This document shows positions 1 to 10,147 of a DNA stretch of 64,000 nucleotides, piece after piece. Location of the stretch: NCBI GenBank assembly GCA_950295325.1, contig OX485804.1, positions 51,386,429-51,450,428 on the forward strand, given 5' to 3'. Below the pieces are notes generated by a model. The model was not told the DNA's origin. It did not search any database and saw only the letters and a program-made list of their open reading frames with translations. Source of the stretch: Polytrichum commune. Its lineage: Eukaryota > Streptophyta > Polytrichopsida > Polytrichales > Polytrichaceae. Positions within the stretch are counted from its first letter, which is position 1. Each line of letters begins with the position of its first letter. The position numbers and the translations under genes were made by a program.

Positions 1-239
1 CATGAGCATAATTCCCCTTTAATTCCATCCTTCCTTGTTTATGAGGAGCGCTTTGGTTGTGTGTTGTGAACTTTTCGACAAGTAGTTGTACATCATCATA
101 GTTTATTTTTTATTTTTTTTTGGGGTGGGGGGAAACCATCATGTAGTTGCTTAGTAATGTGATGAACTCTACATATTAAGGTGGATGGCATGGGGGTTAA
201 GTGGTTACTAATTTTAACAAGCTCACTTCTACTGACATC

Positions 240-460
240 TAATATATAAACTTCCACTTATGTAAACTTCACAAGGGATGTGCACTAGTGGGGACAAAAA
301 TATCAAATGAGAATAGCAAAAGCAACAACGCAACAACCGCAACTTCAATTGTTTGTATTCCATGTTTGCCAACCACCATATTTGTGTAGATTTGCGATCT
401 AGTGTATGACATGCTGGCAGTTGGAATTGTCCAAAATCATGCATAAATCCAAATATATTT
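240..460 (-). repeat. Inverted copy of the GGATTTATGCATG dispersed repeat
   Basis: CACTAGTGGGGACAAAAATA, CCACCATATTTGTGTAGATT and AAAATCATGCATAAATCCAA match the complement of 48130-48310. Confidence 0.5.
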
Positions 461-484
461 GGATACTAGTTTTCTCCACTCCTT

Positions 485-910
485 CTCCTAGGTTGTGAAA
501 CACACGATTAGTACAAGATGGTTATTATGTTTTGAGCATGCAATCAATCTATATAAAACATATGTTTTTAGATTGGTATCAATTCTTGGGGCCACATCAA
601 ACTGCATATCTATCAATCAAATATGGGTGTTAGATTAAGATAACTCATTGAATTAAGCACATCTACCTTAAACACATTGAAAAACAAGTTTATGATGAGT
701 AAGATATGCAGGTCTTATTTGGTTGCTTTTCTCAATTAGACACCTATATTTTTCTTATGTGTGGTTAGGTAGGGATCAAAGAATCAACACCATAAAAGAC
801 ACATGTTTAAAAGAGACTGCCAAACTACAACTTCAAATTTAGTAAACAATTCCACACTTAACAGTGAACACAATTGAGAAGACCTATGTATGCAATCAAA
901 GAATCAACAA
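485..910. repeat. Fold-back copy of a dispersed repeat (ATAGGTGTCC family)
   Basis: The half at 485-700 (…GGTATCAATTCTTGGGGCCAC, ATATGGGTGTTAGATTAAG) is followed by an inverted half at 705-905 (CTCAATTAGACACCTATATT, GTAGGGATCAAAGAAT). Single halves recur at 4955-5120, 22400-22570, 48490-48640, 50740-51095, 54165-54345 and 61534-61660. Confidence 0.5.
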
Positions 911-1336
911 ACATGTGCTTTCAATACCAATAACTGAATCGGGGGAGGTCTGATTTCAAGTCCAACTTTGCATACTTCATGCAGAGGTTATTTAGTAATA
1001 GTAGGGTTTGGATAGTCCGGTCGTGGTTGGAGCCACCAGGTGCCGCGTGTCTCAACCCACAAAACGGATTATAAATGCCAAGCTTTGAGCAAGAAGAAGA
1101 AGAACTCCCGTCTCCGGAGGAGGCCGGAGTGAATAAAGTGTATGTTCGTAGAACATCCTAGGCCATGCCTTACGGCAGTGGTGCTAGATGTAAAACTACT
1201 TCGCCCTTTGCAGGACGTAGACACTATAATTAATAACCAATTGTAAATTTCAGTAGCCGGTTATTATGTATGGGCCTTGTTTGGGGTAGTTAGTTGGGGG
1301 GGGGGGGATCTGTATTGGGTTGGGAGTTTTATTTAT

Positions 1337-2560
1337 TTATGAGAGGTCTTGGAGATCATTAATAGTTTGTTGATTTTCTAGCCTTCGTTTGTGGACTAAT
1401 ATGGGATGTGCATATTGTGTGGCAATTATGTTAATTTTTTTAAACGTGTTTTTTATTTTTGTGATAGGGAGTGTGAACATTGATTCCAGTTTTTTCATTG
1501 ATGGGATATGTGTTGTGCCTCTTGCTCCCGCAACTAGTACCATGAGTGGGGCTACGTTCCAACCCTTAGTTTTGATGTTGTTTATGAGTGGTTGATATTT
1601 TATGATTTTTCTGTCTAGTGTTTCAGTGGCGAATCTATCATTGCAATATGTGAATTTGATGAACTGTATGATGATATCAGGTGTAGGGGTTACGGGGGGG
1701 GGGGGGGGGGGTATATGGATGGCCTATGATGCATAGTATGTCTGGTTTGAGCCTAGCGTTGCAATGACATCTTTGGGTGATACATGTACATGGAAGTAAC
1801 CAAGGGGGAACTGTATTTTCTTGGGGTAGTTCATTATGCGTTCCTGCGTTCCTGCATTCATTAATGTATAATGTATTGATATTCGAGTTGATACAATGAG
1901 TTTGCGTATTTCCCATACCGCTTTGTTATGCCTTTTATTATTAGTGCATGGATGTGTTGTTGTTTGCATTTAAGTAGTACATGTAGCCATGTATCTGCAT
2001 CTGTTGAGTTGCAGATAGGACATGTTCGCGATGGGAAGGCTTCTCTGCCAAAGAAGAGTTGTTTTCGGACGTGACCCATATATTGTCCAGTTCAGAATTT
2101 TATTAGGCATGTTTTTTTGCTTATCCGTGATGGTGGGATTCGTCCAAAAGTCATTTGATAGTATTTTATCTATGTCGTCATTTTCTAGCCATTTGTGTAA
2201 TTGGTGCGTTTGATTTACTATAATTGTTAAGTTATGTTCATTGTCATGCTTGAGAATGTGTTTACTAAGGTGCCTAGTGGGGCCCTTGTCAGGTGTTTCT
2301 TGCATGGAATGCCACCAATCTTTTTGTAGGTAGTATGGTGTAGGGTGTGCATGCTCGTATGAAACTGCGGCATCTCTATGGTCTAGTTCACGTCCTTGTT
2401 TGGCTAGTGTATCTGCTTGGTCATTTCCCCCTATGTTTGTGTAGGCCTTTATTCTGTGGAGTGTGGTGGTTTGTGTGCGGGATATTAACATTTTAATCAT
2501 GTTTTCTAGGATTATTTTGTCCGGGTGACTGTTATCCAACAACCTTCTTCTTCCACTCTT
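1337..2560 (-). mobile_element. Decayed LINE: RNase H, zinc knuckle and C-terminal tail
   Basis: The longest frame (1970-2542, read from 2542 downward) contains HRIKAYTNIGGNDQADTLAK, a retroelement RNase H block with the conserved GN..AD. Read on through two frameshifts, it continues to a C-x2-C...H...C finger (CPICNSTDADTWLHVLLKC, about 1990-2030) and then a C-terminal segment ending at about 1337 (VLVAGARGTTHIPSMKKLE, then AHPILVHKRRLENQQ). A run of 18 G at 1694-1711 interrupts the frame. The reverse transcriptase and endonuclease are absent. The non-LTR assignment rests on RNase H followed by the finger; the long tail is unusual. Confidence 0.6.
1694..1711. repeat. Poly-G tract within the LINE relic
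   Basis: 18 consecutive G; it shifts the frame of the decayed LINE on the - strand. Confidence 0.85.
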
Positions 2561-3229
2561 CCAGTCGAAAAGATAGACTGCGCTTAATAAGGGCAGTAAA
2601 GGTGAAGGTGGGTCACTGCAGGTCTCAGACCCTGTTGTTATATAATAAGAAGGACGGGTGGATGTAATTATTTTGGCCCTGACATCACCATAAATTCTTT
2701 ATGCCAGTCATAATAACTCCTCGGTCTTCATTGACCATCAAAAGCATGTAACCAGTGGAGTCATTCATTCTGGACTCATATTGTCCTATTGTGTAAAATT
2801 CTCACATAACAATGAGATTTGAGAACATAGTCACAATCCTGAGGGCATGATATATAGGTGAATGCATGGCATGAATAATCGACATCAATAATGGTTCCAA
2901 TGAACTTATCCGTGTATATCAAAGTTGAGAAATCTTCATTATAGATATTCAAATGGCATAAAATCTACTTTTAAATAGCACCTTAATATATAGTTTGTAT
3001 TTATTTTTGGAAGACCCAAACCCATCTAGTTTCTTCTCTGGATTTGGGCAAGCAATGGTATCCCACCTGTACGATGTACATTAGAGACCCTCAAAGATGC
3101 TAAGTTCAACATTTACAAAGTGAAGACCTAGCGTATTCAAGAGGTTCGAACCTTTGGTCCTCACTTCATCAATGTTTAACAACTACATGATCTATACCCT
3201 TGAAAAACCAATACAAACCAACACTAGTT
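2561..3229. other. Intergenic, no gene seen
   Basis: No frame, repeat or RNA gene that I can support. Confidence 0.4.
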
Positions 3230-3445
3230 CTCATCCCCCCTCCCCCCCAACCCAAGTCATGTCAACTTTGACAAGGCTGTTGTCGTAGATGAAGGTCATC
3301 TCCTCATCTTTTAAGGCTTTCTCCCAAGTAAATTTGGCATAGTCAATGAAACCTTGTTGATTAGGTGCATAACCTTTCTAGTATCCCACCTCTTGTTGTT
3401 GAAGGTGATGTCATTCCTTTCAATCCAAATGGTTCACAACAAGAG
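3230..3445 (-). mobile_element. Possible LINE C-terminal relic
   Basis: Read on the - strand with one frameshift, this stretch gives TIWIERNDITFNNKRW followed by an IDYAKFTWEKAL-like segment. This resembles the WxxWxxRN..F region found after the reverse transcriptase in many plant non-LTR elements. No reverse transcriptase core is visible upstream (3445-3860 on the - strand). It is too short and broken for a family name. Confidence 0.4.
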
Positions 3446-3855
3446 ATTCGTGGTTGTTGCTCCCACCTCAAGCAAATATTTTTGCACCCAAATCCATTGT
3501 ACTTGCAATCCAGCCCACCCCGGTGATTCTAATTGTGACATGAAATTAAAGGACTCATGTGGATGTCACCCATGGTTCCTCCCTTGTTCTTGTGCAACGT
3601 GTCACATGAAGGCCATCCCACATGTGACATATTGTTATGAAATTTTGAACAAACCTATCCTAGAAAGATTGGAGCTTTGCATAATATGTGTGCAACTCTT
3701 GGGAGATTATAGGTGTCCCATGTACGAAACCATCAATTTCAGCATTGCAATGTTGCACTTTGCGTTACCCCCTAATGCCACATGCTACACTAAGGAATCA
3801 AGTTGGAAAAAGCAGTGTATGGGGAGAAAGCGATGTTTGGACGTAATTAGTTGAA

Positions 3856-4035
3856 TTCCTAATCATGTTTCCAAGTCCAACTGGTCACACGTTGTGATCC
3901 TTCGGCTTTTCCTTTCCTAACTTGAGGTATATTCCATAAATTCCTCTAAAATCATGGGTACATTTCCCAAAGTCTTGAACCTCAACCGGTCGTTTCTCAA
4001 ACTCGACCGGTGCATCTGCAACTAAAGTAGAAATA
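3856..4035. repeat. ACCGGTT-rich repeat, third copy
   Basis: TTTCCAAGTCCAACTGGTCA, CTTCGGCTTTTCCTTTCC, AAGTCTTGAACCTCAACCGG and CAAACTCGACCGGTGCATCT parallel 20965-21115. Confidence 0.5.
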
Positions 4036-4629
4036 CCATAACCCATTAACCACCCTCTAGCCGCGCACTAGACCGCCGTCACAATGGTGAAGTGCCATTT
4101 CTAAAACCGATCGTGGCTCGGCGACAACTTCAATGCGTGTACACTTCGTGTAACCAATGGGAGTCAACTATCAATGTACTCACGAGGTAACCGATGTAGG
4201 CGATGTGCTGTATGGAAATGCGGATTACTGTGTTCGGTGCAGGGAAAATCTAGTGAACGAGTTCGGGATTGGACAACTTTCCACTTTGAAAAATCGTAGC
4301 ATTCTTTGTATAAGGCAAAAAAATATGAAACAACTTGCATTCTTCACGAATCCTTCTCGCCTATCTTGGAAAATGATGTCATAAATTGTCAGACCAGATG
4401 TTCAATGCGATAAAATCACCTTATTTTCATGGGTTTATGGTCTTTCTACCTTAGTGGCCGGCTCCCTCCACCTCAATATTTGGAAAGAGAGTTGGGATTG
4501 AGCATGAGCAGGAGCAGGCCCACCTGCCTGGTGTGAGCCCCTGGAGCTTGCGTCATGCCCTTGGGGCAGATGGCATGCAATTCTCACACGGTCCTTCTCC
4601 CCACACCAACCCTCCACCTTTCCTGTCTA

Positions 4630-4653
4630 CCCCCCCCCCCCCCCCCCCCCCCC
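4630..4653. repeat. Poly-C tract
   Basis: 24 consecutive C on the + strand, close to a purine-rich AGAAGAAGG tract (4680-4725); length may be inexact in assembly. Confidence 0.85.
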
Positions 4654-4954
4654 GGTTTTTAGACACACGGGCCGGGAAGGAGAAAAAAAGAAGAAGGAAA
4701 GAGCAAAAAGAAGAAGAAGAGGCTGTTGAGCCCACGTTGACCAAGTGGTTGACGCTTTGGACACTCCCACAAAGATGATCATTGTGATTGGAGATCAAGG
4801 CCCCGGCTTATGCTCGCCGAGGCCTTCTTTCTCATCACCTTCCACCGGGAAAGAGTTTACCTCGGGTCATAACATTATTAAGTACTGTGCGTTCGTTCAT
4901 GTGGGCCTCAAGTATATGATCATGGGATGCTACAGCTAGTGCATATTCAATCTT

Positions 4955-5107
4955 GATTGGGCACTTGTATTTGATTGGTGTGTGATTAGGTGAGGATCAA
5001 AGAACGACTATAATGAAAACATGTGATTTTTTTAAAGAGATTGAATTATGTCGTTGAATTTTATCATCTACTCCACACTCAATAACTAATGAACACAACT
5101 TGGAGGA

Positions 5108-5120
<13 letters not shown>
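4955..5120 (-). repeat. Half copy of the ATAGGTGTCC-family repeat
   Basis: GTGTGTGATTAGGTGAGGATCAAAGAA and later CCACACTCAATAACTAATGAACACAA parallel 760-870. It ends next to an (ATCT)n tract. Confidence 0.45.

Positions 5121-5149
<29 letters not shown>
5109..5149. repeat. (ATCT)n microsatellite
   Basis: About ten uninterrupted tetranucleotide units. Confidence 0.95.
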
Positions 5150-5555
5150 GGTGTGTAATCAGTTTGTATTTTGATTTGGCTCACATCCCGGAGTGGGCAC
5201 CTAGTCTGTAGCACTCATAGGGGGTTGACATCTTTAGAACATGGCTTGGACTTGCTAAAACATCTATTTAAGCAACATGATTTTGAAGGTGTTTGCATTA
5301 AGCATTGTGTAAACTATAAAATTTAAGAAACTATTTAATACAAGCTTTTTGAATCTAAAAAAAGGAAAAATCTAGCATAGTGTAGGGGATGTCAAAATGG
5401 ACATGATGCGGGCTATGGTCATCACATCGCATCACAAGTGATGTGATGCTTAAAGAACGTTATTGTGATAAAAAAATTAAATATCACATGGTGGTTTTTT
5501 TACATCATCACCATAAAGTTGACAGATACGATCACTACTATTATGATAATTGACG

Positions 5556-5925
5556 TTTCAATTGACTACATATAAGCAGTCAACCCTCTAGTCAACTGCT
5601 ATTGGGAGCAGTCAACTCTGTAGGTGATTGCACATAAGCAATTGGCCCTCTAGTTGATTGCTTATTTGAGCAGTCAACTTCTTAGTCGACTTCCATAGTA
5701 TCGGTTGACCTTCTCCAAGCGACTACAAGTAAGCACTAGACTCTCTAATCAAATAATAAGTGAACAATTGACTCCATAATTGACTACTAATGTGAATAAT
5801 TAATTAGGGAATCGATTGTACATAAGCAATCAACTCTATAATCGACCGCTCCTATTAGCAATCAATTAGGGAGTCGATTGCTCACTTAACAGTCAATTGC
5901 TTACTTAGTAATCATCTTTATATGT
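5556..5925. repeat. Array of short AGCAGTCAAC/TTGATTGCT repeats
   Basis: At least nine units of about 30-40 bases, each with an AGCAGTCAAC-like word followed by a GTCGATTGCT-like complement, so each unit is an imperfect hairpin. Starts near 5576, 5610, 5637, 5670, 5733, 5762, 5826, 5853 and 5886. Confidence 0.6.
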
Positions 5926-6299
5926 GTACTGACATATGGATTTAGGGAACATAAAATGGAAAGGGGAGAAAAACCAACAATTGTTTATATAAAAAAATAC
6001 TATATCATAACAAAACGGTGATAAATATAAAATTTCTTACAAACAAGTTCATGTCAATGATACATGCTTATTAACTCTCTAGAAACCCCCTTAAGAAGTT
6101 AGAAAAATACTAAATACTCTTGATACTATCTTTGATCTTAGACCTTTATCAGTCTACTGGCTCTTCTCATCTCACATGGTGCATCTGTATTTGATATCTT
6201 GCGGAAGCCAAGTCAAGGTGGGTCCCCATGTCGAGTTTGCAAAAAAGTTCTAGGGTCATGACCCAAAATTTACAACGCTTCCTAACATAGAGAATTGAG

Positions 6300-7610
6300 T
6301 CATGGCTATGGTTGGGAAGTTGCCATGCAAGTTTTGCCAACCATAAAACTCTCAGCCTCGTTGTAACATTTAGGCGGGTCTTGATGTTTCCTACTATGGA
6401 CTCTAAACAACTCGGGTCCCACCCACCACTTCTTCTTCAATTTTCTTTTGCCTCTGCTGTTTTTGCATGCCACAATGATTTAACATTCTCACCCGTGTGC
6501 GATGCATGCTCCAAATTGTGCATTTCAATTTTCAAGCTTCCATCCAACTTCCATTGGAGCATAATATTGTCCATAGAAAATTCATTGTGTGGCACATTTC
6601 CATTGTGCAATTCCAACATGAGCCATACCAAACCGAACAATAATTTTATTCTTCTCCTTCCGAAACCTTTCAACTTGGTCCCATCATTACCATTCGGTTG
6701 GACCCATGAACATGATGTTATCATTTGGGCGATGCTCCCTATCTCATATATGCATTTCTCGTAAAGATCTCCCTTTCCACCATATAGAGTGTGTAGCCTG
6801 TGTTGGTCTTAGTATTGATCGACCAAAACTTGATGAAGTCAAGATGAGACTTTCAAAAAAATAAAATGCCATAATACTAGCTTGGATCCAAGCTAGGCCC
6901 ACATAATATATGAAGATAGACGTTCGTCAATCCTTAATCTAAAGATAAACGTTTGTCACTTTGAGAATCTCCATGTACATTTCCATTTTTTTTCCTTGTG
7001 ATCTAAGACAACCACCTTTGTTGTATCAAGAATCCACTGTAATTGGCATGGGCAAAATACCTTTAACCACTTCTCCAACTTACGTTCTTTCCATAGAATT
7101 GGTTTGTTGGCCGTCTTGGAAAACCCTTTGGCATACAATTCCCACTTAAAAAACAATGCTTGCATATTCGTCGCTGAAGGGGTCACCAACTCACCTGCTT
7201 CGGAGGGGGGGGGGCATTATCAACCAATTGCTTGAGGTTGAGAACTCCATTTTGGGCTTTATTCTTCACCCAAGCGTCAAAATATGCGAGATTTCATATT
7301 GGTTCCAATCCATAAAATTAAAATATCCTACTTTCAAATATCCTTGCCTTTTATTGGGCCATTTAAACGGCATATTGGAATACTTTGCCTTTTCATCTCC
7401 CATCATCCAACTCTATTCCGGCATCATATTTAATAGCACAGTATACTTGTGTTCACAACACAAATTAAAAATGCTCATGGACACAACGGTATCCACGCCT
7501 CAAAGCCACAAAAATTCCATCCAAAACTGGCAAGGGTTTGACCTAGTCATCAATCTTCCAAGCCCTCTTGACCCACTTTGTACATTGAATAAAGTATGCT
7601 AGCATGCTAG
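6300..7610 (-). mobile_element. Possible decayed coding relic, probably retroelement
   Basis: Several adjacent - strand frames (6437-6724, 6956-7189, and fragments across 7200-7600) read as protein-like text rich in Trp, Lys and His, such as LFFKWELYAKGF and ILWKERKLEKWLK. They are broken by frameshifts and stops. The look is that of a degraded retroelement polyprotein, but I find no diagnostic motif. A poly-G run at 7204-7213 interrupts it. Confidence 0.25.
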
Positions 7611-7779
7611 ACCCCAATGTCCCACTTGAGGCAGGGTGATTGGAAATGAGGTCAACGAGACCTCCCACCTTATATATATATATAGGTTGGGAGGGTCTTA
7701 CACCCCCTGGGGCTGATCTCTTCAATCATGTCCGTTAGATGAGGTTGCATCCAACAATCAAGATGAAGATCTTTGTTCG

Positions 7780-8160
7780 ACTACAAGGTGATAGTCAATC
7801 AAGGCAAATGATTGCTACTTAGAAGTTAATTAAGGATAGTCAACTATTGGGTTGCATTCGACCCATGTCAACTACCTTATCGATTGCTACTTAGCAGTCG
7901 ACATAGGAAACTCAATTGCTACTTAATGCAGTTGTTAATAATTGATTTAATAAACATCAATTGTCTTAGTGTAGTTGACCAAGGTAGTCGACTGTTGGTT
8001 TGTAGTTGTTATGTGAGTCGACATAGTTTGTTGATTTTTCGGTGTAATTGGCTGCCATGTCGACTTCCGAGATTTGTCAATATGAAAACTGACCACCACA
8101 ACGATTGCTAGTTACACTCAATATGGTAGTCGATTATCGACTGTAGGTACAATTCACAAC
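7780..8160. repeat. Second array of GTCGACT-like repeats
   Basis: Same vocabulary as 5556-5925: GATTGCTACTTAGCAGTCGA, GTAGTTGACC, GTAGTCGACTGTTGG, GTCGATTATCGACTG. More irregular spacing. No gene. Confidence 0.5.
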
Positions 8161-9559
8161 CTTTGATTTTTTTCAATGGTTTGTTGCCTCAATAAGCTTG
8201 GCATGGATTTGAATGTAACTATTAATACAAAAGGATCTTTTATAGTTAGTGTGAGTGAATGCTCTGGAACTATAAAGCCGGCATTTCATTGACACTCGGC
8301 ATTGCGACCCACTTCATTTGACCTTGATTGCCTATAGGCATTTGCTGCAAGTGAAGAGAGGTAGTGTGCTATATTTGATATGGACACGTGAAACAAATGA
8401 ATGCCTTGGTATGTGTCAAAAAGTAGATTCCAACGTCTAAGAAGGTGGAGTGCAAATTTTGCAAAGTAGAATTAGTGTAAAGGAAAGATCGTATGGTTGT
8501 CAATTTGGGGTATAAATAGAACGGCATCATGATGCGAGGGGTAGTATTGTGTTAACCTTGAGGCCAGTTGTCAAAGCCATAATTTCTAGGTGCGATGGTG
8601 TGTGGCCAACATTTTCAGATGAAGTTTTGGATGATTATGTTGAGGACGTGAGAGACAATATAGTTGACCCCCAACTTCATGCGGTACATAGTTGCATAAT
8701 GGCTCGCATAACCCGCTCAACTACTACGCTTTATGCCATAAAAGTATGTCAAGTAATTGTAGCATTTGTGAAAAAATACACATCTAAAGGGAATATTCAA
8801 TTCTATTGCTTCGCAAAGTATGTATAATTGGGATTTCCATCATATTCTTCTAGTTTCTACTTTCAAATAATTTGTTGTGCAATGTGCATGTCTCATAAGT
8901 GCAATAAATACTCTGAATTGCATTATTAATATTGGACAAATATTTTATCTATAGTTACTTGGATCCTAATTATAATAGGTTCCATCGTACACAACCTTTT
9001 ATGCAATAGAATACCCTTCAAAGTCATGCATTCCAAGATTTTCCGGGCATGTGCCCTCAAATCCCGGAATGCATTCACACTATGCATGTTCCCGAGCCCT
9101 TGTGTTCCCACCGTGGACGCTCCGCTTTGGCGTAGGGAACGTCTCGTCCATCTCTTCCATCGCAAAGGGCTCTCAGGAACCAAAGAGAAAATGTAGCCAT
9201 GATTGGAGATGATTGGAGATCATGGTGAAGAGGATTGTAACCTGTGTCACCGCGTAGGTAGGTCTCTTGATGCAAGTGGAAGTTTCACGGTTTCGTGGCA
9301 AAATTATCAATCATTCTGGAGGGTACGATTGACGTTTACAGGTTTACGGACTAGCTAGCCTCGACGTACTCAGTCGATCTATCTTGTGGACCTCATGGAT
9401 TTATGGTAACAACAACGATCATCCAAATCTCGACCACCTCTAGTCATTTTGTACTGAACGTAACTCCTGCATAGATCAATCGAACTCCAGGTCATTGCTG
9501 ATGATGACGATGATGATGGGATGATGATCAGCTTCTTCGTGTAGATCTTTCAGACATGT
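8161..9559. other. Intergenic, no gene recognised
   Basis: A 92-codon + strand frame (8549-8827) reads WPTFSDEVLDDYVEDVRDN but matches nothing I know and has no clear splice partners. The GC-richer 9000-9180 also shows no supported coding sequence. Confidence 0.4.
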
Positions 9560-10147
9560 CCTGTCATTCGATTTCCCTGCATGCCAAGTTTTCAGTCAGA
9601 TCATCCGAATATTCTTCCCCTTACATATAACCTCCGCCGAGTTGCTGCAATTTGGAGCCACCACTGTTGCAGTAAGTAGTTGTAGTAGTACACACAGACG
9701 ATTCATTTATCACCAGTTACTGCAGACCGGCCGATCATTTCGTCTTGGAAGAAGAAGAGTTTTAACTTGCGACGTCTCAATTGTGCGGTCTCCTCATGTT
9801 AACTGGTCTTTCTGTAGTACTGCCAATGCTGCTTCTGCTGCTGCTGGCGTGTCGAAGTCATGCTGGGAGTATGCTTGCGGAGGAGCCGGAGGAGGTACCT
9901 AGGACAACATCAACATGCATCCTGTAGGTTTACGAGTGATCATTATAATTTCCGAACCAGCCGCAATATTATCCTAACCTTCAAATCTGTCTGAAGGCAA
10001 TCAGGCAATCAGGCAGGCAGGCAGGCAGGCAGGCAATTTTGCAATCGGTACCTAATATTGTGCGCATGCATCATCAACAGAGGAGGGCCTATCTTCGATT
10101 GATAGAACAGTCGTGATCTTATACTCGATTGCTTGATTGTTATCACC
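9560..10147 (+). promoter_or_regulatory. Upstream region of the mannanase gene
   Basis: ACATATAAC at about 9623 is a weak TATA-like site. An 86-codon ATG-less frame at 9642-9902 has no recognisable similarity. A (CAGG)n microsatellite at 10010-10034 lies inside the presumed leader. Nothing here proves a transcription start. Confidence 0.25.
10010..10034. repeat. (CAGG)n microsatellite
   Basis: Six tetranucleotide units about 110 bases upstream of the mannanase ATG. Confidence 0.9.

Noticed and set aside
3354-3854. 166-residue Cys-rich + strand frame that might be a small secreted protein
   Set aside because: It has no ATG at its start, and the opposite strand reads as a LINE relic at its 5' end; the Cys pattern fits no family I know.
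5109-5149. Tandem tetranucleotides considered as a CRISPR-like array
   Set aside because: A plain microsatellite; no spacers, and the genome is eukaryotic.
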